64,000 nt of DNA, taken from contig NW_002476424.1 of NCBI RefSeq assembly GCF_000189635.1, forward strand, positions 1 to 64,000, read 5' to 3'. This document shows positions 36,482 through 50,472 of this stretch, in pieces. This DNA is from Tetrahymena thermophila SB210 (taxonomy: Eukaryota > Ciliophora > Oligohymenophorea > Hymenostomatida > Tetrahymenidae). How positions within the stretch are numbered: the stretch's first letter is position 1; every line of letters starts with the position of its first letter. The notes beneath the pieces were generated by a model. That model was given only the letters and a program-made list of their open reading frames with translations. It was not told the origin of the DNA and searched no databases. A program made the translations under genes and the position numbers.

Positions 36482-39400
36482 ATGTTATCAGTTATCTTAG
36501 TTTATCTACTTTTTAGCTTAATACAGAGAAGTATCTCTTATAATCTGAGTCCATAGGATGAAAAAAACATTCCTGTTTTTTAACCAGTCCCATCTTTAAC
36601 AATAGATACTTCTTTGTTATGTAAAGATGGATAATCATATCAGATTTAACCATTTACCCAATCATCTAAAAAATATGTAGCACTTAGCATGGCAAAATGC
36701 GGAGTATATATCTTTGATACTACAAATTTAAATAACCCTTAAATCGTTTTTAATGACACTCTCGCACTTAATGGAACAACATAGGGAATAACTTACAGCG
36801 ATACTACTAATTTTCTATGGATTGGACATTCGACAGGTTTATTTTTTGGCATTGATACTAAAATTTGGCCTTTTTCTATCACAATAAAAGGAGTATCTAA
36901 AGGTAATTTATCAATAAATTAGATAGTACTATGGCCTCTGGATAATAATGTCCTCTTTTTAATGTGCTATACCTAATTTTAAATATTTGATTTTAGATAG
37001 CCAAGTTAAGGGTTTATCCATCTATAATCAGTTATTGTTAATGGAATTAATACCTTATAAATTGAGTTTATTAGATAATACTCTTTTGCTTTAGTTACTA
37101 CATCAAATGTAGGAGTTTAGTTTTTTAAAGTTAACAACGGTTAAAATATAAGCAGTATTTCTTTTACTTATTCCTGTTTTCTAAAGCCTCTCTTTTTTGA
37201 CGTTGTCAATTTCTAACTACTTGATGAGAACACGATCGCTATTATGATGCAATATAGAGGTGCATATATTTTCAATATTCAAAATTTTCTAGATAGCGGA
37301 GGCTAGACTTGTACTTCTACAATATTTTAGTAGATTGATTTAACTGAATTTGAAGGATTAGGTGGTTAAATGTATCTTTCTTAAAATAGAAGATATCTCT
37401 ATACATAATTTAGATCGTTGGGAGTTTAAGTATATGATGTTCAGAATAAGACATTCTAAATTGTCCAAAGAATATTTGTTGATTCTAGCTCTAATGATAT
37501 AAAGTTAAGCAGCTCAGAAGATCTCCTTTATTATACAAACTCATTAACACTGTAAATTTTTGAAAGGACTACCCCAAATTTCAACAGAGATGTTCCAAAT
37601 TTAATGTTGAATTAGTATTAACTTAGTTCTTATAACTTCTACAAAGAAAACCGTAAACATGGCAGTCTAGATTACTCTTGCATTTTCAATTAGAATAAGC
37701 AAGAACTTTATATAGCGAGAGCTGATTATGGATCTGCTGCGTTTAAATATTCTGGACAAGGAATTTTAGAGAGTTTATCGTTTGTCTATAGACAATCAAG
37801 TTCGTCATTTCCAAATAGTAAAATTAGTTTTCTCAAAGATAATAGCACAGCTTATCTAACTCGCATAGGAGCAGGATTATCAATTATTGATTTTAGTAAT
37901 TCTAGTTCTCCAGTAATATTAAAAGAAAATGTTACTTTAAGTTCTCCTTTTGTTGCATATATCTATGTTGATTTCTTCAAAGATTTTTAATTTGGAATTG
38001 TTGTTAATTATATAAACGGATATATAATTTCTATTAAAGACCCTCTCAATCCTTTTATTGTCAGCGTCATAGATACATATAAGTACACATAAGGAGATAC
38101 TAGCTTTAATGCAGCCTTTATAGGTAAAGATGAAAACAAAATATTCATGAGGCTAGACACTTATGGAATTCTAGTAGGAAATATTACTGATCTGTTAAAT
38201 CCTTAAATAGTTTCTTCATATTTTTCTTATGGAACTGCAGATTTTAAGTAATGATTAAATTTACTTACTATTTAATTTATATAATTAATTTAAAATACAA
38301 GAAGTGTATCATTCAAATTTTTCAAATGAGGTGCCTTTATTATGAATAATTGATTCTTAAAAGCTTATTTTAAGATTGATTGATTTATTTTTATTTCTTT
38401 GATTTATTTAGCTAAAAAAATAATTAAATTAACTTTTTTTTTTTTTATTAATTTTTTTAGATTAACTTAAGACTAGTAGTATGGAATTTTAGCTGCCACT
38501 TTCAAAGGTATTATAATATTGTAAAATCAGCCTAATTATACTCTAACAGAATTATCGCAATTGAAGATAGTGGGTTCTCTTCATCATATAATTTTGATTT
38601 CAAACGACTAGTATATTTTAGCTACAACTTATGAGTATCCTTCAATAATTTTAATAAGCATAGTTGATATTCTGAAACCTACAATTGTATAAATTATTGG
38701 AGATTCAGGTGTATTCGGTTACTATAGCTTGTGTCTAACGAGTGATAATACATAGGTATTTATAACAGGCTAGTATTTCTTATATCTTCTTTAAATTTAA
38801 AATTAAATAATCTTGCATACTTAAATTTATTTAGTATAAAGCTTATCTAATTCTAATGAATTTAAGAGATAAGTCTTACCAAAAGGATAACCTTTATAAG
38901 TTGGATAAAAAATTGAGATGCATTTGGTTCCCATTTATTAGAGTTAAAGTATAAGAGTAAATAGCGCTCAGTATTATTTTTAAAACATTCTTCAAGCTTT
39001 ACCCTCGTGGATAATATTTTAGCCAGGTACTTAAATATTAAGTTTGAGCATTAGTAAAGATTCCCTTTAAAAAGATAGTGAAGGATAATATATTGACACT
39101 ATTTAGTAAGTAGTTTTCTTAACTTACCAGTAGGTAGTAGACTCAGCATTTGTAAATAATTACTTATAAATCAACGATGAAGACTCTCTTTCCATAAAGG
39201 AAGCCTGCATAATTAATGGAATTATGGATTAAAGTGGATTCGTTTAACCTTCCTATACTCCATCTTAAGAATTAAATCTTGGAATAAATGAATAAGTTTA
39301 TCTAGCAAAATGGTAAGATTCGAATTTAAGTCTTGTTAAGTAATTTATATAGTATGTTATAAACTAAAATATTATAAATTATACTATCAGCTTTTATATT

Positions 39401-42235
39401 ACTTAATCCATTCAAGTTGATTTAAAAAATAAGAATTAAATAATATTTTCTATTTAAAATGACATTACAGTTTAATTACAAATTGTTGAAAGAATTGATG
39501 GGGGATATACTCTACCTACAAACAAGATTAAATTTGTCAATAAAAGCTATCCAAGTGTACTTATTCTAATCTCTTCTGCCTAAGATTAGCTTAAACTCGA
39601 GGGTAGCCTTAATAATATAAATAGCATCTTATAAAACGGTGTGAAGTATTCAATTAGCAACAATATTTCATCTGAAGATATATTAATTTAAATGACAGTT
39701 TCTGATGGAGTTAACTATGATTATATCAATACCTTTTCTTATAAAGACCTGATTTTTTTATCTTTATAAACTCCTGTTACTCTTTCAAAAGACATTAATT
39801 TATAAAGCGACTTTAACTCTAAATATGATAGTGGAAAAATTTACATTTATGACAGTTTTTAGTATCAAATAAGTAGTTCAGTCTTTACATGTAATGATTC
39901 ACCTATTTTACAGTACTCAGTTTAGATAAAATAACAAAACAAATTTGTTGATATTCCTAAAGGTTATTGGATTTAATTCTCTCCTACAGAAAGAGTGTTA
40001 ACTGGTAATCCCCCGGTTTCTTATTTCAACAATTTTGTTGTGATCTAAGTTAATGCTACAGATGGTTACACTTATAGCGTTGATCAATTTACCATAAATC
40101 CATGCATGATACCTTTCAGTTTAGCTATTCAGTTAGCTATTTAAATTCTTGGACCTATATTTGGTATACTCGGATTGTATAAGTATAAGCATTTGATCTA
40201 TAATATATATTTTAAATAATAATATATCTACTCTAAAGATGTTGCCTATGTAGGAGAAATATATTAAAAATAAATAACAATAACTAATGATGTTAGAGGT
40301 TTAGCAAAGAAATTATGGATATTTTTCTAAAAAACAATAGGAGAGAAAGAGATTTTGAGTTAATTATCTATGTATTTAATGAAGGAAAATTAGACAACAA
40401 GCTACAAATACTTTAATCCTAAAAATACAGAATAGGATTTAAAAAATATAGAAGAAGAAGACTATATTAGTTTTGAAGAAGAGGTTATTAATAAAATGTA
40501 CCCTTTTGGAGTAAATAAAGATGAAATAGCAATAGTTGATAGAAAATCTAAAAATATTATGATGTAAAGTTCTTAAAAGTTTAATCCAACTTTAAAAAGA
40601 GGATTATCAGTAAGCAAGGCTATTAACTAAAATGAAAATAGCCAAAAATTAGAAAGTTCTCACCCAAATATGTAAACAAATACAATAAATTTTCAAAAAA
40701 ATAATTAGATTGAATAAAATCAAAATCATTTTAGGACAACGAAATATGAAATAAAATAGAAAAGTAAATTAGTTAATTAAAATGTAAACTCTAAATCTGT
40801 TGCTGATTGCATAAGATGTGAGCTATTAGAAATGTCAAGCTTGCACATTAAAATGGAGTAAAGCAACATAAATGATCATGCACAAAATGAAATTAATCTA
40901 TTCGAAAATGGGGAAATCAACTTTTTATCAATTTTATAATTCATAAAATAAAAATAAGAAAATCTTAATGAAAAAAATAGAATTCTCAATAAAAAGTAGT
41001 TAGAATCTCTTTTAATAAGAAATTCTTTATTATCATAAGCTGTTTGCTGCTATTTTGTAGACTACTTAATAGAAAAAGATAAAATTACTAAAAAAATTTT
41101 TGAATGTATGCAGAGTAAAGCTTGTTAGTATTATTTAGAAATAGATTGGTATAAAGCATATGTTGACATAAAACCTTCTTTTGATAACTTAAATTCCTAT
41201 CCTGAAATGAATATTAATGAAAAGACATATTCTGCTTCTCTTAGAGAAATTTTTAGCTCTATTTCAAAATATTATTATGATCCAAATACTAAAAATCCTA
41301 AGGAAATAAAATTTTTTTAAGATTTACTGAAAGAAGCTATTAAATCAAGAGCCATAGGGTTCTCTAGCAAATCTACTAAATTCTTATAAGTGACTTAAGG
41401 AGAGAGCTTACATACATATAGCCATCTAATATAGTCAGTTTAGACATTCGAATAAAGCTCTTATACCTTATGTTGCTATACTTTGCGTAAGCTTCTAGAC
41501 ATCCATTATTTAGAAAAAGGATTAGCAGATAATGATAAACTGCCTTCATGGATTCATTCTATAGATTTAATTAATGGAGTTATATTAATTAGTGGAATTC
41601 CAGAAAAAAAAGATATTGGAAGCATATTAATTAAAGTTATAGATTCTTCTAAGTTCATAGTTAAAAGCTTTGAAATCCAGGTTCTTTAAAAATAAACAGA
41701 AAATAATTATGAAAAAATTATTTAAACACATGGTTAAAATCATGCTTAGTTTTCAAATATTTAAAATAATTCAGATTAATCATAATTTAATTAGTAAAAA
41801 ATATTTTAAAAAATGAGATAAAAGAAAGCTTCTACCTTTGCTAAAAATGCAAATGCTCATTTTGAAGTATCATTAACCTCATCATATTAAATAAATGATA
41901 CTAATCAATTCAGTGGAATAAGTTTTCCTTGCTCTCCAATAAATCAAAATAAATATGCAGAATTAGACGAATAACTCTTATAATTGGATGTATAAGAGAT
42001 CGAATTAAAATCTATGAACAGTGCATAACAAAATATAGAATAAAGAAAACCATAGTTAGTTAAATCTTTAAAATAATCTGATTTTACAATAAATACCAAT
42101 CAACAAGCAAATACGGAATTTGTTGAAAATTCTATTTTGATGCTAAATACAATGAGTTTTTAAACTTAAGAGAAAGATAATCAAAGGATAAATAATATTT
42201 AAAAAATTAAAAAATAGTTTTAAGATATTTGTTGA
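36482..42235 (+). CDS. LVIVD-repeat receptor-like membrane protein, copy B
   Basis: Exons 36482-38247 and 38461-42235 encode 1,846 residues with the same plan as copy A: signal peptide MLSVILVYLLFSLIQRSIS, LVIVD propeller ectodomain (GVYIFDTTNLNNPQIV, GLSIIDFSNSSSPVIL), one membrane segment (LAIQILGPIFGILGLY) and a long Gln/Asn-rich cytoplasmic tail. No in-frame TGA was found before 42233. The intron is at the same codon and 213 nt long. The ectodomain and membrane region are nearly identical to copy C. Differences from copy A are mostly single residues, densest in the cytoplasmic tail. It appears functional. Confidence 0.85.
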
Positions 42236-43406
42236 ATAAAAGCTAAATAAGAAACTTTTGAAAAAATGTTTAAATTAATTAACATTTGATAACGTAACAT
42301 ACACAAAACAAAGGCGAGAATTAAATCATAAACACCTAAAGTGATTTAATTGAAATTATGGATTTTTATCTATTCTAAGTTCTGAATTTAAATATTAATA
42401 GACATTTCTTATTTAAAAATTTTTATTATTAAAGAAAAATATTTATTAAACAATAATACAATAACATTCATTTTTTAAAGAATAAAATTCATTACTTTTA
42501 TTATCAAAGTTTTGAGTATATTTTATTTGGTTTTTAATTAGTTTTTTAATTTTAATTTATCTATTTTTGTTATTTAGCATAAATATTTTCTATTATCAAT
42601 ATATTCTTTTCTAAAAATTCATAACCCCTCTCCCTCCCTTCTAATTTTTTATATTAGAATATAATTAAGCAAAAATAATTAAGTTGGAGTATTAAAATTT
42701 GAATAAATGTTGTTTATTTTTAAAATTAAGTTTTGAAACAAGAAATATTTATCAAAATTTGAAGAAAAAAAAATTAATTTCAAAATAGTCTCTTGATTTT
42801 TATTTTTGAGAAATGAAAAAAATATTACTTTTTTATTTTTTTGTTTAGAATACCAGTCATAATAATCTAAATTAAAATTTTGTTCATTTATTTTTTTATT
42901 CTTAGAAGGCTAGGCAGGCAAAAAAGCATAGGGCATATTTTTAGATTGTTTGATACTTTAGATATTTTTCAATCACTTAAATTCAAATCCTTAATAAAAA
43001 TAATAATTTTAAAAAAAGAGAAATGGGATTTAAATTTTTTTAGTAAATCAATAAAGTTAAAAGTTTTAGTAGCAAACTATCTTCTAGAATTATTTAAAAA
43101 TTATTCCAGTTTTATAAATTAACAATATAAATTTTATTTACAGTTATTTGCTTAAAATTTTAAAGAATTAAAAAAAAATTCTTTTCATAATTAACGAATT
43201 TTCATTAGCTATTTTAGTTTTTAATTTATTTATTTATTAAATTTAAAAAAGTCTTATTTTTTTGACGTTTTTTTGCTTATTTAATTAATAAATTGTTAGT
43301 CACTGAATCAATTATTTATAAGATGAACCTAAACTAAAAATATATAATTAATTAATTAATTTTAAAGTATTAATTACAAAAAAAACAAACAATTAATATC
43401 ACAATA
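42236..43406. other. Spacer with upstream region of receptor copy C
   Basis: The left part repeats the 3' flank of copy A (catAACCCCTCTCCCTCC near 42620). No SP-RING or EF-hand relic remains, so these were deleted in this unit. From ~42890 the receptor upstream motifs appear in altered form (ggctaggcaggcaaaaaagc, agaaatgggatttaaa). Short AT-rich open frames here are not genes. Confidence 0.6.
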
Positions 43407-46400
43407 ATGCTATAAGTTATCTTAGTTTATATACTTTTCAGTTTAATACAGACAAGTTTCTCTTTTATTCTGAGCCCAGAAGACGAAAAAAATATACCTG
43501 TTTTTTAACCAGTCCCATCATTAACAATAGATACTTCTTTGCTATGTAAAGAAGGATAATCATATTAAATATAACCATTTACTCAATCATCTAAAAAATA
43601 TGTAGCACTCAGCATGGCAAAATGTGGAGTATATATCTTTGATACTACAAATTTAAATAACCCTTAAATTGTTTTTAATGACACTCTCGCACTTAATGGA
43701 ACAACATAGGGAATAATTTACAGCGATACTATTAATTTTCTATGGATTGGACATTCGACAGGTTTATTTTTTGGCATCGATACTAAAATTTGGCCTTTTT
43801 CTATCACAATAAAAGGAGTATCTAAAGGTAATTTATCAATAAATTAGATAGTACTATGGCCTCTGGATAATAATGTCCTCTTTTTAATGTGCTATACCTA
43901 ATTTTAAATATTTGATTTTAGATAGCCAAGTTAAGGGTTTATCCATCTATAATCAGTTATTGTTAATGGAATTAATACCTTTTAAATTGAATTTGTTAGA
44001 TAATACTCTTTTGCTTTAGTTACTACATCAAATGTAGGAGTTTAGTTTTTTAAAGTTAACAATGGTTAAAATATAAACAGTATTTCTTTTACTTATTCCT
44101 GTTTATTAAAGCCTCTCTTTTTTGACGTTGTTAACTTTTAACTACTTGATGAGAACACCATCGCTATTATGATGCAATATAGAGGTGTATTTATGTTCAA
44201 TATTCAAAATTTTCTAGATAGCGGAGGCTAGACTTGTACTTCTACAATATTTTAATAGATTGATTTAACTGAATTTGAAGGATTAGGTGGTTAAATGTAT
44301 CTTTCTTAAAATAGAAGATATCTCTATACATAATTTAGATCATTGGGGAGTTTAAGTATATGATATTCAGAATAAGTCATTCTATATTGTCCAAAGAATA
44401 TTTGTTGATTCTAGCTCTAGAGATTTAAAGTTAAGCAGCGCAGAAGATCTCCTTTATTATACAAACTCATTAACACTGTAAATTTTTGAAAGGACTACCC
44501 CAAATTTCAACAGAGATGTTCCAAATTTAATGTTGAATTAGTATTAACTTAGTTCTTATAACTTCTACAAAGAAGACAGTAAACATGGCAGTCTAGATTA
44601 CTCTTGCATTTTCAATTAGAATAAACAGGAACTTTATATAGCGAGAGCTGATTATGGATCTGCTGCGTTTAAATATTCTGGACAAGGAATTTTAGAGAGT
44701 TTATCGTTTGTCTATAGACAATCAAGTTCGTCATTTCCAAATAGTAAAATTAGTTTTCTCAAAGATAATAGCACAGCTTATCTAACTCGCATAGGAGCAG
44801 GATTATCAATTATCGATTTTAGTAATTCTAGTTCTCCAATAATATTAAAAGAAAATGTTACTTTAGGTTCTCCTTTTGTTGCATATATCTATGTTGACTT
44901 CTTCAAAGATTTTTAATTTGGAGTTGTTACTAATTATATAAACGGATATATAATTTCTATTAAAGATCCTCTCAATCCTTTTATTGTCAGCGTCATAGAT
45001 ACATATAAGTATACATAAGGAGATAGTAGTTTTATTACATTCTTTATAGGTAAGGATGAGAACAAAATATTCATGAGGCTAGACTCTTATGGAATTCTTG
45101 TAGGAAATATTACTGATCTGTTAAATCCTTAAATAGTTTCTTCATATTTTTCTTATGAAACTGCAGATTTTAAGTAATGATTAAATTTACTTATTATTTA
45201 ATTTATATTATTAAATTAAAATACAAGAAGTGTATCATAAAAATTTTTCTAATGAGGCACCTTTATTATGAATAATTAATTCTTAAAAGCTTATTTTAAG
45301 ATTAATTGATTTATTTTAGCTAAAAATAGAATTTAATTAACTTTTTTTTATTTTTATTTTTAATTTTTATTTATTTTTTTTTTAGATTAACGTAAGATTA
45401 GTAGTATGGGATTTTAGCTGCCACTTTCAAAGGTATTATAATATTGTAAAATCAGCCTAATTATACGCTAACAGAAATATCTCAATTGAAGATAGTGGGT
45501 TCTCTTCATCATATAATTTTGATTTCAAACGACTAGTATATTTTAGCTACAACTTATGAGTATCCTTCAATAATTTTAATAAGCATAGTTGATATTCTGA
45601 AACCTACAATTGTATAAATTATTGGAGATTCAGGTGTATTCGGTTACTATAGCTTGTGTCTTACCAGTGATAATACATAGGTATTTATAACAGGCTAGTA
45701 TTTCTTATATCTTCTTTAAATTTAAAATTAAATAATCTTGCATACTTAAATTTATTTAGTATAAAGCTTATCTAATTCTAATGAATTTACAAGATAAGTC
45801 TTACCAAAAGGATAACCTTTATAAGTTGGATAAAAAATTGAGATGCATTTGGTTCCCATTTACTAGAGTTAAAGTATAAGAGTAAATAGTGCTCAGTATT
45901 ATTTTTAAAACATTCTTCAAGCTTTACCCTCTTGGATAATATTTTAGCCAAGCACTTAAATATTAAGTTTGAGTATTAGCAAAGATTCTCTTTAAAAAGA
46001 TAGTGAAGGATAATATATTGACACTATTTAATAAGTAGTTTTCTTAACTTACCAGTAGGTAGAAGATTCGGCTTTTGTAAATAATTACCTACAAATCAAC
46101 GATGAAGACTCTCTTTCCATAAAGAAAGCCTGCATAATTAATGGAATTATGGATTAAAGCGGATTCGTTTAACCTTCCTATACTCCATCTTAAGAATTAA
46201 ATCTTGGAATAAATGAATTAGTTTATCTAGCAAAATGGAAAGATTCGAATTTAAGTCTTGTTAAGCAATTTATATAGTATGTTATAAACTAAAATATTAT
46301 AAACTATACTATCAGCTTTTATATTACTTAATCGATTCAAGTTGATTTAAAAAATAAGAATTAAATAATATTTTCTATTTAAAATGACATTACAGTTTAA

Positions 46401-49112
46401 TTACAAATTGTTGAAAGAATTGATGGGGGATATATTCTACCTACAAACAAGATTAAATTTGTCAATAAAAGCTATCCAAGTGTACTTATTCTAATCTCTT
46501 CTGCCTAAGATTAGCTTAAACTGGAGGGTAGCCTTAATAATATAAATAGCATATTATAAAACGGTGTGAAGTATTCAATTAGCAACAATATTTTCTCCGA
46601 TGATATATTAATTTAAATGACTGTTTCTGATGGAGTTAACTATGATTACATCAATACTTTTTCTTATAAAGAAGTGGTATTTTTATCTTAATAAACTCCT
46701 GTTACTCTTTCATAAGACATTAATTTACAAAGAGACTTTAACTCTTAGTATGATAGTGGAAAAATTTATATTTATGAAAGCTTTTAGTATCAAATAAGTA
46801 GTTCAGTCTTTACATGTAATGATTCACCTCTCTTACAGTACTCGGTTTAGATAAAATAACAAAACAAATTTGTTGATATTCCTAAAGGTTATTGGATTTA
46901 ATTTTCTCCTACAGAAAGAGTGTTAACTGGTAATCCCCCGGTTTCTTATTTAAACAGTTTTGTTGTGATCTAAGTTAATGCTACAGATGGCTACACTTAT
47001 AGTATTGATCAATTTACCATAAATCCCTGCATGATACCTTTCAGTTACGCTATTCAGTTAGCTATTTAAATTCTTGGACCTATATTTGGTATACTCGGAT
47101 TGTATAAGTATAAGCATTTGATCTATAATATATATTTTAAATAATAATATATCTACTCTAAAGATGTTGCCTATGTAGGAGAAATATATTAAAAATAAAT
47201 AACAATAACTAATGATGTTAGAGGTTTAGCAAAGAAATTATGGATATTTTTCCAAAAAACAATAGGAGAGAAAGAGATTTTACGTTAATTATCTAAGGAA
47301 TTAATGGAGAAAAATTAGACTACTAGCTACAAATACTTTAATCCTAAAAATAGAGTATAGAATTTAAAAAATATAGAAGAAGAAGAAGAAGACTATATTA
47401 GTTTTGAAGAAGAGGTTATTAATAAAATGTACCCTTTTGGAGTAAATATAGATGAAATAGCAGTAGTTGATAGTTAATCTAAAAATATTATGATGTAAAG
47501 TTCTCAAAAGTTTAAATTAGCTTTAAAAAGAGAATTATCAGCAAGAAACAATATTAACTAAAATGAAAATAGCCTAAAATTAGAAAATTCTCAACCAATT
47601 ACAGAAATATATACTACGAATTTTGCAAAAAATAACTTGATTGAATAAAATCAAAATCATTTTTAATCAAAGAAATATATAACAAAATAGAAAAACAATT
47701 TAAATGATTCAAATATAAACTCTAAATCTGTAGCTGATAGCATAAGATGTGATCTATTAGAAATGTAAAGCTAACATATTAAAATGGATTAAAGCAAAGT
47801 AAATGATCTAGCAGGAAATGAATATAATCTTTTCTAAAATGGGTAAATCAATTTTTTATCAATTTTATAGTTCATAAAATAAAAATAAGAAAACCTACCT
47901 GAAAAAAATAGAATCCTCAATAAAAAGTAATTAGAATCTCTTTTAATAAGAAATTCTGTATTATCATAAGCTGTTTGTTGCTATTTTGTAGACTACTTAA
48001 TAGAAAAAGATAAAATTACTAAAAAAATATTTGAATGCATGCAGAGTAAAGCTTGTTAGTATTATTTAGAAATAGATTGGTATAAAGCATATGTTGATAT
48101 AAAACCTTCTTTTGGTAACATAAATCCCTATCCTGAAATGAATATTAATGAAAAGACTTATTCTGCTTCTCTTAGAGAAATTTTTAGTTCTATATCAAGA
48201 TATTATTATGACCCAGATACTAAAAATCCTTAGGAAATAAGATTTTTTTAAGCTTTATTGAAAGAAGCTATTAAATCAAGAGCCATTGGATTCTCTAGCA
48301 AATCGACTAAATTTTTATAAGTGACTCAAGGAGAGAGCTTACATACATTTAGCAGTCTAATTTAGTCAGTTAAGACATTCGAAAAAAACACTAATATCTC
48401 ATGTTGCTATACTCTGCATAAACTTCTAGATACCCATTACTTAGAAAAAGGATTAGCAGATAATGAAAAGCTACCTTCTTGGATTCATTCTATAAATTTA
48501 ATTAATGGAATTATATTAATTAGTGGAACTCCAGAAAAAAAAGATATTGGTAGCATATTAATTAAAATTATAGATTCCTCTAATTTCATAGTTAAAAGCT
48601 TTGAAATCCAAGTTCTTTAAAAATAAACAGAAAATAACGATGAGAAAATTATTTAAACATGTGGTGAAAATAATGGTTAACTATAAAATATTTAAAATAC
48701 TTCAGATTAATCATAATTTAATCAGTAAAAAATATTTTAAAAAATGGGATTAAAGAAAGCTTCTACCTTTGCTAAAAATACTAATTTTGAAGTGTAATTA
48801 TCTTAATTATATAAAATAAATGATAGTAATTAATTAAGTGGAGTAAGTTTTAATACTTCTCCAATAAATCACACTAAATATGTAGACTTAGATGAATAAA
48901 ACTTATAATTTGATGAAGTATAAGAGATAGAATTAAAATCTATGAAAAGTGCATAACAAAACATTGAATAAAGAAAACCTCGGTTAGTTAAATGTTTAAA
49001 ATAATCTGATTTTGCAATAAAAATGAACCAACAAGAAAATACGGAATTGACTCAAAATTCATTTTTGAGGCTGAATACAATAGAAAAATAATCATATGAT
49101 TAATAATATTGA
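43407..49112 (+). CDS. LVIVD-repeat receptor-like membrane protein, copy C, with a +1 frameshift
   Basis: Third copy, exons 43407-45173 and 45386-49112. The start is MLQVILVYILFSLIQTSFS. The protein is collinear with copy B, but one extra G at 44345-44348 (GGGG where A and B have GGG) moves the frame. Translation from the ATG would end at TGA 44361 after ~318 residues. Beyond this point the copy-B frame is open to the intron and then to TGA 49110, with no further damage over ~1,500 codons. Either the shift is very recent or it is a homopolymer error in the assembly. The tail ends earlier and differently from A and B (ATA GAA AAA TAA TCA...), through a small deletion near 49080. The ectodomain, membrane segment and tail domains are otherwise intact. 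Confidence 0.75.
44345..44348 (+). other. Frameshift site in receptor copy C
   Basis: GGGG in the codons for RSLGVQVYD, where copies A and B have GGG. Removing one base in comparison restores collinearity with both paralogs. Confidence 0.8.
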
Positions 49113-50472
49113 AAAAATTGAAAAATAATTTTAAGATATTCCTTGACTACTAGATAAATAACAAACTACTGAAAAAAGGCAATAAATTAATTCACATTTG
49201 AAAAATATCATACACAAAATAAAAACTAAAAGTAAGTCATAAACACCCTAATTGATTTAGTTGAAACTGGGTTTTTATCTCTATAAGTTCAAAATTTAAT
49301 TACCATTAAACATCTCTTATATATAATAAATTTGATTATTATTGAAATAATATTTATTTAACAATAATTTAATAATATTTATTTTTTTAAAAAAATATTC
49401 ATTTTTTCAGTACCATTAATTCATTAATTTTATTATTATAGCAATTAGTATATTTTTTTGGTTTTAAATAATTTTAATTAATCCAAAACTTTATTGAAAA
49501 ATCCAATAAAAAATCCATGAAATTGAACAATAGTAATAGCTAAAAGAAAAATATTATTGATGCATAATTTATATAAAATTGTTGTTACAAATATAAATTA
49601 GTTTAAGCTTAAAAAAATAAAATGAATATTTTATATTTTCAATTTGAGCTTGAAATTATGGTTAATTAGTAAATATATAAATCAATATTTGTAAAATAAT
49701 AAAAATTTAATTTACATTTTTAAAATGCTTTGAAACATTTACTATTTAAGACTTTTAGATATTTTTACTGAAATAAAATACCATCCAATTAATAAACTAA
49801 TTAATTAATTATCTATCTCATTTAATTACATCGAAGCATATTAAAAATTTTGGATTTATTAATATGATGAATAATTATTTTCAAATAAAAATTGATTATT
49901 GCACTTATTATTTGACTGAATTAATGTTTGATTTTTATACTTACTGACTGACTGATTCAAACAAAGACCCATTAATTTATTGAAATGGATGTTTTATAAA
50001 TAACAAATTTTATATAATTACATAAATTTTGATTATTATTTTTATCATTTGTTTGTTTGTTTGCTTGTTTGATTTGATTTGCTTTTTGTTGCACATTATT
50101 TTCATAAAAACTTAATATTTTTGTTAACAAAGTGAATAATTAGAAAAAGAGTGAAATAAATTTACTTAAAGGACTCATAAATATTTTAGGAAATGATTGA
50201 ATAGTATAGCAGCATAGAGTCTGGAGATGGTTTCATATATTAAATATTTAAGAGCTTGTGGAAAGTTGATTCTGTTTTAAAGAAAAGTATTTTAAGTTTA
50301 AGAATTAAGCAGTTTAGATTTATAATTTAATTCTGCGAATACATTTATTATTAATTAATTAATTAATGATCATCATTTTTACTAATTTTTTTGATGTATT
50401 TAAGTTCTCCTTGTTAACATTCCAGATACAATCATGTTCTAAAATGGTGGGATATATTCTTGGTATTTCTCT
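49113..50472. other. Intergenic AT-rich region
   Basis: The right end of the receptor array, then ~1.2 kb of unique AT-rich sequence with short simple repeats: gactgactgactgatt near 49946 and tttgtttgtttgcttgtttg near 50048. No gene was seen. Confidence 0.55.

Larger units (their letters stand above)
23718..49112. repeat. Segmental tandem array: three receptor genes plus decayed neighbour genes
   Basis: Three full-length copies of the LVIVD-repeat gene start at 27900, 36482 and 43407 (spacing 8.6 and 6.9 kb). Two are preceded by relics of the SP-RING and EF-hand genes whose intact versions lie just upstream at 17.6-23.0 kb. The inferred ancestral unit was SP-RING (-), EF-hand (-), receptor (+). 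Copies B and C share many substitutions against A, so they are the youngest pair. Confidence 0.85.
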
